DNA from: Acidimicrobiia bacterium
GTDB taxonomy: Bacteria > Actinomycetota > Acidimicrobiia > Acidimicrobiales > CAIXPF01
Length of the DNA stretch: 48,899 nt
Direction: 5' to 3'
Assembly (NCBI GenBank): GCA_009377505.1
Contig: WHTX01000003.1
Span: forward strand, 1-48,899
The notes beneath the pieces are model-generated. The model was given only the letters and a program-made list of their open reading frames with translations. It ran no database searches and was not told the origin of the DNA. Each line of letters begins with the position of its first letter. The first letter of the stretch is position 1. Below are positions 8,473-16,625 of the stretch, piece by piece. A program made the position numbers and the translations under genes.

Positions 8473-9288
8473 TCACCCGGCCGCAGCCACGAACTCCTCC
8501 ACCAGGGCGGCGAACGCCTCGGGCTGCTCGACGGGCACGAGGTGGCCCGAGTCGGCCACCACCGCCCGACGGAGGCCCACCACCTGTGCGGACATCTCGT
8601 CGAAGGAGGCCTCGTCGAGCACGGGCGACCCGGCCGCCCGCACCAGCAGCGTGGGCACGGCCAGCACCCGCCACGCGTCCCAGTGGTCCTCGGCCCGGAA
8701 CGGCCACTGCTCCTGGAAGCACGGATCGTGCTTGCGGACGAGCTGCCCCCTCGGCCCCGGCCGGGTCCCGAAAGCGGCCAAGGCCTCCACCATGGCGTCG
8801 GGGGCGTGGGGGTTGGCCTGGCGCTCCCACTCGCGCACCGCGGCGTGGCTGTCGAACTCGTAGGGCCGGGGCGGGACCTGGCCCGGAGGTGCCGAGGTGC
8901 TCGGGGCGACGTCGACGACCGTGAGCGAGCGGACGAGGTGGGGGAAGGCCGCCGCCAGGCGCAGCCCCACGAGCCCTCCCCACGACAGGCCGACCAGGTT
9001 CACCGGCCCCAGCGCCTCGGCCTCGAGGACTCCGAAGAGGTCCTCCGCCAGCTCGGTGGTCCCATAGGCGCCAGCGGCAGACCACTGGCTGTCGCCGTGG
9101 CCGCGCTGGTCGAGCGCCACCACCCGCGCCCGGCCCTCGAGCGCTTCCGCCACCCCGGCCCAGGTCCACGCGTGCCCGGTCACGCCGTGGAGGCACAACA
9201 GCACGGGCAGGCGTGGGCCCTCGCCGCCGAAGTCGAGGAGGTGGAGGCGCAGGTCGCGGACCTGCACGAAGCGGTGGGTGAGGGACAC
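8473..9288 (-). CDS. Alpha/beta-hydrolase fold protein
   Basis: The 271-residue product shows a full alpha/beta-hydrolase layout: the oxyanion-hole HG at residues 34-35 (LCLHGVTGHAWTW), VVALDQRGHGDSQ, the nucleophile elbow GLSWGG with Ser102, a lid region around residues 140-190, an acid-bearing VPTLLVRAAGSPVLDE strand, and His249 in DSGHLVPVEQPEAF. All three catalytic residues are present, so it should be an active serine hydrolase such as an esterase, epoxide hydrolase relative or C-C bond hydrolase; the substrate is unknown. The GTG start lies 6 bases after the stop of the crotonase-family gene upstream on the same strand, so the two are very likely one operon and may work on the same acyl substrate. 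Confidence 0.9.
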   Translation of the reverse strand: MSLTHRFVQVRDLRLHLLDFGGEGPRLPVLLCLHGVTGHAWTWAGVAEALEGRARVVALDQRGHGDSQWSAAGAYGTTELAEDLFGVLEAEALGPVNLVGLSWGGLVGLRLAAAFPHLVRSLTVVDVAPSTSAPPGQVPPRPYEFDSHAAVREWERQANPHAPDAMVEALAAFGTRPGPRGQLVRKHDPCFQEQWPFRAEDHWDAWRVLAVPTLLVRAAGSPVLDEASFDEMSAQVVGLRRAVVADSGHLVPVEQPEAFAALVEEFVAAAG

Positions 9289-9294
9289 CCCGCT

Positions 9295-10149
9295 TCAGTG
9301 CCCGCCCGGTGCCTGGTTGAAGCGCGCCGCCCGCTTCTCCCGATAGGCGAGTGAGCCCTCGCGAGCGTCGGGCAGGTGGTCGGTGATGGCCGTCTTGGCC
9401 GCGATCTCGTCGCAGGCCTGGGTGAAGGACAGCTCGGCCGCGTTGTAGATCGAGCGCTTCAGCATGCGCATGGCCACCTGTGGCCCGGTGGCCAGCTCGG
9501 TCGCCAGCGCCATGGCCCGCGTCGACAGCTCTTCCGGCGGGCAGACCTCGTGCACGAGGCCCAGCTCGAGGGCCTCCTCGCCGCTCACGATCCGCTTGCG
9601 CATGACGAAGTCCATGGCACCGGCCACCCCCAGGTGCTGGACGAGCAGCCATTGGCCGCCCTCGTCGGGGAGCAGGCCGAAGCGCAGCGTGGCCGACCCG
9701 AGCTTCGCCTCCGTCGACGCGATGCGGAAGTCGCAGGCCAGCGCCAGGGAGAGCCCGGTCTGGATGGCGTAGCCGTTGACCGCGGCCACGGTCAGCTTGT
9801 CGAGGTCGCGCACGGAGCGGTTGACGGCCTGGGAGATGTGCCGGAGGGCGTCGTAGGTGCCGATGGCGTCGCCGTGGCCCGGCGGGGCGGCCGGCACCTT
9901 GCGCGGCGCGCGGGAGGGATCGCCGTAGCCGCCTGACATGTCGTCGCCGGCGCAGAAGGCCCGGCCCGTGCCGGTGAAGACGACGACGCGCACGGCATCG
10001 TCGAGCTGGGCCTGGAGCAGCAGCTCGACGAGGTCGCGCTTCATCCCCCCGTTCATGCCGTTCATGCGCTCGGGCTTGTCGAAGGTGACGAGCGCGATCC
10101 CCGGATCCTGCAGCTCGACGTTGAACCCCTGGTACTCACCGGTGTCCAT
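9295..10149 (-). CDS. Enoyl-CoA hydratase/isomerase family protein
   Basis: The 284-residue product belongs to the crotonase superfamily, which binds acyl-CoA and stabilises an enolate in a two-peptide oxyanion hole. VVVFTGTGRAFCAGDDMSGG (about residues 55-74) and VAAVNGYAIQTGLSLALACD form that hole. LRFGLLPDEGGQWLL carries the Asp/Glu region used for catalysis in hydratases. The family ranges from fatty-acid hydratases to dehalogenases and decarboxylases, so the reaction is not fixed. The ATG at 10149 is chosen because the fold begins at residue 7; longer open-frame extensions upstream are composition artefacts. It is the first gene of a two-gene operon with the hydrolase at 8473-9288 and diverges from the kinase-like gene at 10309. 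Confidence 0.88.
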   Translation of the reverse strand: MDTGEYQGFNVELQDPGIALVTFDKPERMNGMNGGMKRDLVELLLQAQLDDAVRVVVFTGTGRAFCAGDDMSGGYGDPSRAPRKVPAAPPGHGDAIGTYDALRHISQAVNRSVRDLDKLTVAAVNGYAIQTGLSLALACDFRIASTEAKLGSATLRFGLLPDEGGQWLLVQHLGVAGAMDFVMRKRIVSGEEALELGLVHEVCPPEELSTRAMALATELATGPQVAMRMLKRSIYNAAELSFTQACDEIAAKTAITDHLPDAREGSLAYREKRAARFNQAPGGH

Positions 10150-10308
10150 GGCGGCGCCTCCCCCTGATGCCGATCTCGGCGTCGTGTCGTGGCGCACGCT
10201 ACCGGCCGGGCTGGCCCGGCACCCGCCCGCCTTCGCCCAGCAGTTCGCCGGTCCCGACGCGACGCTCGCCCAGCCGACCCCGGCCACCGATGCCCTACCG
10301 TGCCCACG

Positions 10309-10832
10309 ATGGCCACCCGCCACATCGTCGTCGTCGGGCTGATGGCGACGGGCAAGTCGACGGTCGGCCGCGCCGTGGCCCAGCACCTGGGGCTGCCCTT
10401 CGTCGACAACGACGAGCTGCTCGAGGCCCGCTGCGGGATGACGGCAGCCGAGATCCAGGAAGCGGGGGGCCGAGTGGAGCTGCACCGGCTCGAGGCCGAG
10501 GTGCTGGGCACGGCGTTGCGGCGGGAGGAGCGCAGCGTGATCACCGCCGCTGCCTCGGTCATCGAAGCCAGCACCGCCCGCCGGGCGCTGCAGGACCACC
10601 TGGTCGTGTGGCTACAGGCCAGCGCCCCGTGCTCATCCGTCGAGTCCAGACCGGAGAGGCAGGAGGCGACGATCACCGCCCTGACCAGGGCCCGGACGTG
10701 GCGCAAGTGCTCGAGGACCACGTTGCCCGGCGCTACCCGCTCTTCGCCGAGGTCGCCGACCTCACGGTCGACACCACGTCGGCCCGCACCGAGCAGGTCG
10801 TCGCCGAGGTGGTCGGCGCCCTCGCCGGCTGA
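10309..10832 (+). pseudogene. Shikimate-kinase-like P-loop gene with one-base frameshift
   Basis: The first frame starts at ATG 10309 with [20 protein letters not shown], a P-loop (GLMATGKST), then [19 protein letters not shown], and runs to [12 protein letters not shown]. At about 10624-10628, in a run of four C, it derails. The next frame continues the same protein as [10 protein letters not shown] and [20 protein letters not shown] to the stop at 10830-10832. The total of 524 bases is one short of 175 codons, so a single lost base explains it. Both halves fit the shikimate/gluconate kinase fold and its length of about 170 residues. The usual GGG after the second strand is replaced by [12 protein letters not shown], so true shikimate kinase activity is doubtful even if intact. 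It could be a sequencing error in the C run or a real disabling mutation. Confidence 0.75.
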
Positions 10833-10875
10833 CCGTCACCCCGCGGCCCTCACGCCGCTGCCCTCCCGCCGCAGC

Positions 10876-11529
10876 TCAGTCGCTCGCGACGAGCCCCACC
10901 GGGCAGGACACGCCGGTGCCGGCGATGCCGCAATAGCCGTTCGGCACCTTGGCCAGGTACTGCTGGTGGTAATCTTCGGCGTAGTAGAACTCCGGCGCCG
11001 GGCGGATCTCCGAGGTGATCTCGCCGTGGCCGGCACGCCGTAGCGCCCCCTGGAACCTCTCGCGGCTCGCCTCAGCGGCCGCCAGCTGGGCGTCGCTCGT
11101 CGCGTACACCGCCGAGCGGTACTGGGTGCCCATGTCGTTGCCCTGGCGCATGCCCTGGGTGGGGTCGTGCATCTCCCAGAAGACGCTCAGGAGCTGGTCG
11201 TAGCTCACCGCCGCCGGGTCGAACACCACGAGCACGACCTCGGTGTGCCCGGTCCGCCCGGAGCACACCTCCTCGTAGGTGGGATTCGGCGTGAACCCCC
11301 CGGCGTAGCCCGCCGCCGTGCTCCACACCCCCGGCGTCTGCCAGAAGACCCGCTCGGCGCCCCAGAAGCAGCCCACGCCGAAGACGGCGGTCTGGAGGCC
11401 GTCGGGGAAGGGCGCCACCAGGGGGTGGCCGTTGACGAAGTGGGCGACCGGGACCGGGACCGACGTGCCCCGGCCGGGCAGCGCTTCTTCGGCGGTGGGC
11501 ATGGTCGACTTCGACCTGGAGAAGAGCAT
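10876..11529 (-). CDS. msrA: Peptide-methionine (S)-S-oxide reductase
   Basis: MsrA reduces methionine-S-sulfoxide in damaged proteins. The 217-residue product has the active-site GCFWGAE with Cys54, the typical GYAGG and [13 protein letters not shown] segments, [18 protein letters not shown], and [12 protein letters not shown] distal [12 protein letters not shown] supplies candidate resolving cysteines near the C-terminus. An N-terminal stretch of about 40 residues with [15 protein letters not shown] is usual for the longer actinobacterial and enterobacterial-type MsrA. The ATG at 11529 is preceded by GGAGG eight bases upstream, which supports this start over an internal one. The aldolase gene ends 79 bases upstream on the same strand. 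Thioredoxin-type electron supply is expected from family knowledge. Confidence 0.95.
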   Translation of the reverse strand: MLFSRSKSTMPTAEEALPGRGTSVPVPVAHFVNGHPLVAPFPDGLQTAVFGVGCFWGAERVFWQTPGVWSTAAGYAGGFTPNPTYEEVCSGRTGHTEVVLVVFDPAAVSYDQLLSVFWEMHDPTQGMRQGNDMGTQYRSAVYATSDAQLAAAEASRERFQGALRRAGHGEITSEIRPAPEFYYAEDYHQQYLAKVPNGYCGIAGTGVSCPVGLVASD

Positions 11530-11608
11530 GGGGACCTCCGCGGCTCGCCAGCCAGCCTACGCACCCCGGCTGGGCCGTGGCTGGGCTCGAGCGCCGCCTC
11601 TGCAACGC

Positions 11609-12403
11609 TCAGTACAGCGAGCGCGTTCCCTCCACCGGGTCGCCGCCCCGGGCCTGCTGGATGTCCTTGCGCATACCGGCGACGGCCGCCCCGAAATCGC
11701 TCGAGGCCGTCACCATCTGGAAGCCCTGGGCCACGCGCGTCGGGGTCAGGCCGGCGGCGCAGTGGATCCCCGGGGCGATCCCCCGGGCCCGACAGCCCGA
11801 CACGACGGCGGCAATGGCGTCGGCGAACGCCGCCTCGGGGTTGTCGATGCCCGGGGCCAGCCCGTAGGTGATCGACAGGTCGGCGGGGCCGACGTAGACG
11901 GCGTCGATGCCTTCGACGTCGAGGATGGCGTCGAGCTGCTCGACCGCGGTGCTCGTCTCGATCATCGGGATGCACGCCACCTCGGCGTTGGCGTGCTGGA
12001 AGTAGTCAGGGCCCCCGTACAGCGAGGCCCGCAGCGGCCCGAAGGACCTGGACCCCTGGGGCGCGTAGCGGCAGGCGGCGACGGCGGCCCTGGCCTCCTC
12101 GGGCGAGTTGACCATGGGGATGACGACGCCCATGGCCCCGGCGTCGAGCAGCCGGCCGATGATCCCCGGCTCGTTCCAGGGCACCCGCACGACGGGGGTC
12201 GCCGCCGTGGTCGAGATGGCCTGCAACATGGCCACGGCGCGGCTGTAGTCGGCGAGCCCGTGCTGGAGGTCGATGCAGACGTAGTCGTAGCCGGCCTGGG
12301 CGGCCGCCTCGGCCACGACGGTGTCGGGGATGGACAGCCAGATCCCGAGGGCGGGCTCGCCCGCCCGCCACTTGGCCTTCATCGCGTTCGCTCGCACGTG
12401 CAC
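11609..12403 (-). CDS. HpcH/HpaI-family aldolase (pyruvate-type class II)
   Basis: The 264-residue product resembles 4-hydroxy-2-oxoheptanedioate aldolase and related divalent-metal aldolases that cleave or form C-C bonds with pyruvate. Landmarks: VCIDLQHGLADYS with His48, TPVVRVPWNEPGIIGRLLDAGA, GVVIPMVNSPEEARAAVAAC, IPMIETSTAVEQLD with the metal-binding Glu, and VYVGPADLSITYG with the metal-binding Asp. It lacks features of citrate lyase beta subunits. The start is uncertain: GTG at 12403 gives HVRANAMKAK, which aligns with the usual family N-terminus, while the ATG at 12382 is an alternative. It diverges from the hypothetical gene at 12448 across only 44 bases, so the two promoters must overlap or abut. 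The substrate aldehyde is unknown. Confidence 0.88.
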   Translation of the reverse strand: MHVRANAMKAKWRAGEPALGIWLSIPDTVVAEAAAQAGYDYVCIDLQHGLADYSRAVAMLQAISTTAATPVVRVPWNEPGIIGRLLDAGAMGVVIPMVNSPEEARAAVAACRYAPQGSRSFGPLRASLYGGPDYFQHANAEVACIPMIETSTAVEQLDAILDVEGIDAVYVGPADLSITYGLAPGIDNPEAAFADAIAAVVSGCRARGIAPGIHCAAGLTPTRVAQGFQMVTASSDFGAAVAGMRKDIQQARGGDPVEGTRSLY

Positions 12404-12447
12404 CCCCAGGAGGACCCTCGCTGACGGGCGCAGCGTAGTGTGCCGCC

Positions 12448-13278
12448 ATGGCGGGCAAGCTCAAGAGGTTGCGGGCGCTCCTGGCCGGCGCCCTGCGCCC
12501 CGAGACGAGCGACGTTGCTGGTGGGGGCGGTCCCGGCCGGCGGGTCAGCGGCGACCCGCCCTCGGGCAACGGCGCCTCCTCCTTCCACCTCTTCTGGGCC
12601 CTGCCCGGGGAGTTCGTGGCCGCCAGGGCCACGATCGAGGTCCTGGCGCCCCCGACGGTCTCACGCCTCTACTTCTGGGCGCTGCAAGGCTCCTTCGTCG
12701 ACCACGGGCGACGTGGCGGCGCCGCCCACCTGGGCCTCCAGTGGCACCCGCAGTACCCCGGGGCGACGGCGGTGAACTGGGGCGGCTACCAGGAGGGCGG
12801 CCCCGAGCTCTTCGGCACCGCCTCGACGCTGCCCGGTGCGCTCGGCAACCCCCACACCCGCGACTACCCGTGGCGGCCCGGGTGGGCGTACCAGCTCAGC
12901 ATCGAGGCGGCCCCCCCGGCGGCCCAGCCCGGGGACGGGCGCACCGCCTGGCGGGGCTCGGTCACCGACCTCGCCAGCGGCGAGCGCACCGTGGTCCGCG
13001 ACCTGATGGCCCGGGGCTCCCGGCTGTCGAGCCTGATGGTGTGGTCCGAGGTGTTCGCCCGGTGCGAGCACCCGAGCGTCGAAGTGCGCTGGTCGGGATT
13101 CGAGGCTCTCACCGAAGAAGGAACGGTCGAGCGCCCTCCGAGCGTCCAGGTCAACTACCAGGACCACGCAGGGGGCGGCTGCGCCAACACCGACTCCGCC
13201 GCCGAGGACGGTTGCGTCCTCCAGCGCACCAACCACCCCCGCCGCCACCACCAGGGCAGTCGCCTGGACCTGCGATGA
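12448..13278 (+). CDS. Conserved-looking hypothetical protein
   Basis: I do not recognise the family with confidence. The 276-residue product has no signal peptide or membrane span. After a basic N-terminus (MAGKLKRLRALLAG) comes a region rich in aromatics and glycine: SRLYFWALQGSF, GLQWHPQYPGATAVNWGGY, DYPWRPGWAYQLSIE and WRGSVTDLASGERTVVRDL. That order recalls the beta-sandwich layout of DUF3472-like domains, but the match is weak. The last 25 residues (QRTNHPRRHHQGSRLDLR) look unlike folded protein and lead straight into the tandem array at 13283, so the C-terminus may have been altered by the repeat. It diverges from the aldolase gene. Confidence 0.65.
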   Translation: MAGKLKRLRALLAGALRPETSDVAGGGGPGRRVSGDPPSGNGASSFHLFWALPGEFVAARATIEVLAPPTVSRLYFWALQGSFVDHGRRGGAAHLGLQWHPQYPGATAVNWGGYQEGGPELFGTASTLPGALGNPHTRDYPWRPGWAYQLSIEAAPPAAQPGDGRTAWRGSVTDLASGERTVVRDLMARGSRLSSLMVWSEVFARCEHPSVEVRWSGFEALTEEGTVERPPSVQVNYQDHAGGGCANTDSAAEDGCVLQRTNHPRRHHQGSRLDLR

Positions 13279-13282
13279 CCAG

Positions 13283-13431
13283 GAGCGGGCTGGCAACGAG
13301 CGAAGCGAATGGCCCGAGCGGCCAAGAGCGGGCAAGCAACGAGCGAAGCGAATGGCCCGAGCGGCCAAGAGCGGGCAAGCAACGAGCGAAGCGAATGGCC
13401 CGAGCGGCCAAGAGCGGGCAAGCAACGAGCG
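13283..13431. repeat. 43-bp direct tandem repeat array
   Basis: A 43-bp unit repeats head to tail with GCAACGAGCGA at 13293, 13336, 13379 and 13422, exactly 43 bases apart. There are three full units plus partial ones at each end, and the full units appear identical. Each unit holds GCGAAGCGAATGGCC and a small palindrome, GGCC-CGAGC-GGCC. With 43 not divisible by 3, the array shifts frame in every unit and is not coding. It fills the spacer before the crotonase gene at 13457. Confidence 0.9.
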
Positions 13432-13456
13432 AGCCCTTCCGGGCTACGGTGCCGCG

Positions 13457-14230
13457 ATGCAGTTCGACACCATCGAGGTCCGGGTGGACGGCGCCCGTGG
13501 CGAGCTCGCCCTGAACCGCCCGGAGAAGCTCAACCCCCTCTCGGGCCACACGCTGTGGGAGATCGAGCAGGCGGCGCGCTGGTTCGACACCCACCCGGAC
13601 CTCAAGGTCGTCGTCGTCTGCGGGCGCGGACGCGCCTTCTCCTCCGGCGCCGACATCAGCGCGTTCGGCTCCGACGGCGACAGCGCCGCCCCGGACGTCC
13701 ACCAGGGATGGCGCATGTCCCGGGCCATGGAAGAGATGCGGGCTGTCAGCGTCGCCCGGCTGCAGGGCTGGTGCATCGGCGGCGGCCTCGTCCTCGCCGC
13801 CGTCTGCGACCTGCGCATCGCCGCCGAGACGGCGCGCTTCTCCATCCCCGAGGTGGAGCTCGGCATCCCCCTTGCCTGGGGCGGGATCCCGCGCCTCGTG
13901 CGCGAGGTGGGCCCGGCGATCACCAAGGAGCTGGTGATGACGTGCCGGGAGTTCTCCCCTCAGGAGGCGGCGGCCGCGGGGTTCCTCAACAACGTCGTGC
14001 CCGAGGCCGAGCTCGACGAGGCGGTCGAGGCGCTCGTGGCCCGCCTGGTGCGCATGCCGCAGATGGCGTTGCTAGCCACGAAGGCCCACACGAACGCGGT
14101 GACCGAGGCGATGGTGGGAACGGGCCGCTCCTGGTCGGACGGCTATGGCCTGGCCGCCGGGAGGGCCGACGCCGAGGGCCGCGAGTCGAACCGGGCCTAC
14201 CTCGACCGGGTCCGCTCCAAGGGGCGCTGA
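13457..14230 (+). CDS. Enoyl-CoA hydratase/isomerase family protein
   Basis: This is a 257-residue crotonase-superfamily enzyme distinct from the one at 9295. It has VVVVCGRGRAFSSGADISAFG (first oxyanion-hole peptide, about residues 51-71), VARLQGWCIGGGLVLAAVCD (second peptide) and FSIPEVELGIPLAWGG, where Glu and neighbouring residues are placed as in hydratases. A C-terminal helical region follows (MALLATKAHTNAVTEAM). Such enzymes act on acyl-CoA thioesters in fatty-acid or aromatic degradation; the exact reaction is not set by sequence. The ATG at 13457 is selected because the first beta strand begins at residue 3; reading upstream would translate the 43-bp tandem repeats. Its promoter must lie within or before that array. 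It converges on the GGDEF-EAL gene. Confidence 0.88.
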   Translation: MQFDTIEVRVDGARGELALNRPEKLNPLSGHTLWEIEQAARWFDTHPDLKVVVVCGRGRAFSSGADISAFGSDGDSAAPDVHQGWRMSRAMEEMRAVSVARLQGWCIGGGLVLAAVCDLRIAAETARFSIPEVELGIPLAWGGIPRLVREVGPAITKELVMTCREFSPQEAAAAGFLNNVVPEAELDEAVEALVARLVRMPQMALLATKAHTNAVTEAMVGTGRSWSDGYGLAAGRADAEGRESNRAYLDRVRSKGR

Positions 14231-14257
14231 GGGTCCCTGTGGCCGGGCCCCGCCGGT

Positions 14258-16231
14258 TCACGCCACCTTGACGGGGACCAGCTGGTCGCAGTCCGGCCAG
14301 CGGGTGACGGCCTCGACGAAGCGGTCCGAGGCCAGGGCGGGCGAGTAGCGGAAGCCCTGGGCCCGCTGGCAGCCCAGCGACCCGAGCACCTCCTCCTGCT
14401 CGGCCGTCTCGACGCCCTCGGCCACGACCTCGAGGCCCAGGCGCCGCCCGAGGGTGAGGACGGTCTCGACCACCGCACGGTGCGTCAGGCTCGAAGCGAT
14501 CGGCCCGACGAAGCTGCGGTCGATCTTCAGCGCGTCGAGGGGCAGCTCGGCCAGCAGGGACAGCGACGAGTAGCCCGTGCCGAAGTCGTCGAGGGCGACG
14601 CGCACGCCGAGCTCTCGCACTGCGCCGAGCACGCTGCGGGCGGCACGCCCGGCGGCCAGGACGGCCGTCTCGGTCACCTCGAGGGACAGCATCGAGGCCG
14701 GGCACGCGGTGTCGTCCAGCAGCTGCTCGACCCGCCCGACCAGCGCCCGGTCGGCGAGCTGGGAGGGCGACACGTTGACCCGCACCGTCAGGTCGGGACG
14801 GACCTCCACCAGGCGGGTCAGCAGGCGGGCGGTGTGGGCGAAGGCGGCCTCGGTGACGTCCTCGACCAGGCTGGCCTCCTCGGCGAGCTCCACGAATGAG
14901 CCCGCCGGCAGCAGGCCGCGGTGCGGGTGCGCCCACCGGGCGAGGGCCTCGGCACCCAGGATCTGGCCGCTGCCGAGCTCGATCTCGGGCTGGAACCAGG
15001 CGAGGACCTCGCCGCGGGCCAGGCCCTCGCGCAGGTCCACCTCGTCGTCGACGCGTCGCCGCAGCGCCGCCCGGAGGTGGCCGTCGAACAGCTCGACGCG
15101 GTCGCGCCCCGCCTGCTTGGCCCGGTAGAGGGCGGCGTCGGCGTGGCGAAGCAGGTCCTCGGCGCAGTCCCCACGCCCGAAGATGGCCAGGCCCACGCTG
15201 ACGGACGCCGGCACCCGTCGCCCCTCGATGTCGTAGACCCCCCTCGCGGCGCGGCGCAGGCGCTCGGCCCGCTCGAGGGCGTCGTGGGCCGAGGCGACGT
15301 CCCGGAGCATGGCGGTGAGCTCGTCACCCCCGTGCCTGGCCAGCAGGTCGGACGGGCCCAGGGCGCGCTGGGCGCGCTCGGCCAGCTCGCAGAGCAGGGC
15401 GTCGCCCGCAGCGTGGCCGAGGGAGTCGTTGAGGACCTTGAAGCGGTCGACGTCGACGAAGAGCACGCCCACCGTGCCCGGGTGCCGCTCGGCCGTGGCC
15501 AGGGCGTCGCCCAGCTCGGCCAGGAAGCGCTCCCGGTTGGCCAGGCCCGTGAGGTGGTCGTGCGTGGCGCGGTGCTCGAGAGAGCGGTTGGCGGCTTCCA
15601 GCCCGGCGTTGGCGGCCCGCAGCTGGTCGGCGAGGCGGGCGTTGTCCTCGGCGAGGCGGTGCGCGCCGACCCAGGTGCGGTTGGCGGTGAGGTGCAGACC
15701 CAACGCCAGGGTGCCCATGAGCACCGCTCCGCCAGCCACCAGGTTGTCGATGCGGTCGCCGCCGGCGTAGGCGAACACCACGAACGAGAGGCTCGGCAGC
15801 ATGAAGGCCAGGAAGAAGCGCGTGCTCGCCGCGTTCACGATCTGGCTGTTGGCGATGGCGCCGAGCAGGAAGCACAGCACCAGCATGGCGATGTCACGGT
15901 GGCCGGGACCGGGGCGGGCGACGACGGTGACCGAGGCCCACGAGCCGGCCATCAGCACCGTCGTGGCCAGCATCGACGCCTCGGCAGCCCGGGTGGCTGC
16001 GCCCCGGGCACGGACCTTGCCCCAGCGCCACGAGCTCAGGGCGTCGGCGACACCGGCCAAGCTGGTGAGCACGGCCCAGGTGAGCACGGTGCCGTGGGGG
16101 ACGACCGGCCACAGCAACAGGGCCACGAGCGCGACCGAGACGGGTAGCGACGCCGCCATGGGGCGCGCCTTGTCGGCTCGCCCGTCGAGACAAGCCAGCC
16201 GGACAGCTTCGCCGGCATCAGCAACGCCCAT
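14258..16231 (-). CDS. Membrane GGDEF-EAL cyclic-di-GMP protein
   Basis: The 657-residue product has an N-terminal membrane part with about five hydrophobic segments (residues about 25-165), a short coiled stretch (LADQLRAANAGLEAANRSL), then a GGDEF domain and a C-terminal EAL domain. The GGDEF signature is GGDEL near residue 300, with Phe changed to Leu, and no RxxD inhibitory site precedes it. The EAL domain keeps EALARW, RVNVSPSQ, LEVTET, ALDDFGTGYSS, LKIDRSFV, EVVAEGVET and QGFRYSP, that is, all residues expected for c-di-GMP hydrolysis. The phosphodiesterase therefore looks active, while cyclase activity is uncertain. The ATG at 16231 is chosen because the first membrane segment follows; the frame is open further upstream but reads as non-protein. 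It diverges from the dsbB-like gene. Confidence 0.92.
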   Translation of the reverse strand: MGVADAGEAVRLACLDGRADKARPMAASLPVSVALVALLLWPVVPHGTVLTWAVLTSLAGVADALSSWRWGKVRARGAATRAAEASMLATTVLMAGSWASVTVVARPGPGHRDIAMLVLCFLLGAIANSQIVNAASTRFFLAFMLPSLSFVVFAYAGGDRIDNLVAGGAVLMGTLALGLHLTANRTWVGAHRLAEDNARLADQLRAANAGLEAANRSLEHRATHDHLTGLANRERFLAELGDALATAERHPGTVGVLFVDVDRFKVLNDSLGHAAGDALLCELAERAQRALGPSDLLARHGGDELTAMLRDVASAHDALERAERLRRAARGVYDIEGRRVPASVSVGLAIFGRGDCAEDLLRHADAALYRAKQAGRDRVELFDGHLRAALRRRVDDEVDLREGLARGEVLAWFQPEIELGSGQILGAEALARWAHPHRGLLPAGSFVELAEEASLVEDVTEAAFAHTARLLTRLVEVRPDLTVRVNVSPSQLADRALVGRVEQLLDDTACPASMLSLEVTETAVLAAGRAARSVLGAVRELGVRVALDDFGTGYSSLSLLAELPLDALKIDRSFVGPIASSLTHRAVVETVLTLGRRLGLEVVAEGVETAEQEEVLGSLGCQRAQGFRYSPALASDRFVEAVTRWPDCDQLVPVKVA

Positions 16232-16625
16232 CCTTCTCACATCGGCAACCTGAGGCGGCCAGTTGAGCCGAGCACGTCGCCCAGGCGGGCTGGCCACGAC
16301 GACCTCGGCCCGCTGGTGTCGTTCGGGACCGACGAGCGCGCCGCCCGGGGCGAATCGCCCGGTCGTGTCCAGCGCGAAGGACCCTCCACCGTGGCGGTGC
16401 AGGATCCTTCGCGGTCCGTGCGCGCGGCACCGGGTCGAGCCCGCGAGCCGTGAGCGCGGGAACCGTAGTTGCCGCACCGACGACCACCATCTAGATGACG
16501 ACCCCGATATCGACGACCCCTGGGCAGGCGGTCGCTCGCCGCCGCGGCCCCACCTTCGACGCGGCGCCGCTCGTACCTGGTCGCCCGCGTCGCGAGCCAG
16601 GCCCCCGACCCTAGGCTCCCTGCCG
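16232..16625. other. Divergent intergenic region with a hairpin repeat
   Basis: These 394 bases between the GGDEF-EAL gene and the dsbB-like gene hold no convincing gene on either strand. The only structured element I see is the 41-nt hairpin repeat at 16373-16413. Promoters for both flanking genes are expected here, but no clear consensus boxes can be picked out in this GC-rich background. Confidence 0.5.
16373..16413. repeat. Short hairpin repeat, copy 2
   Basis: CGCGAAGGA at 16373-16381 is the exact reverse complement of TCCTTCGCG at 16405-16413. Inside, CACCG at 16387-16391 pairs with CGGTG at 16395-16399, giving a long hairpin with a tiny loop. The right half matches the hairpin at 8254-8291. 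It sits between divergent genes, so it is not simply a terminator of either one. Confidence 0.65.

Noticed and set aside
13283..13431. CRISPR array
   Set aside because: Units abut directly with no unique spacers, and no cas gene is present.
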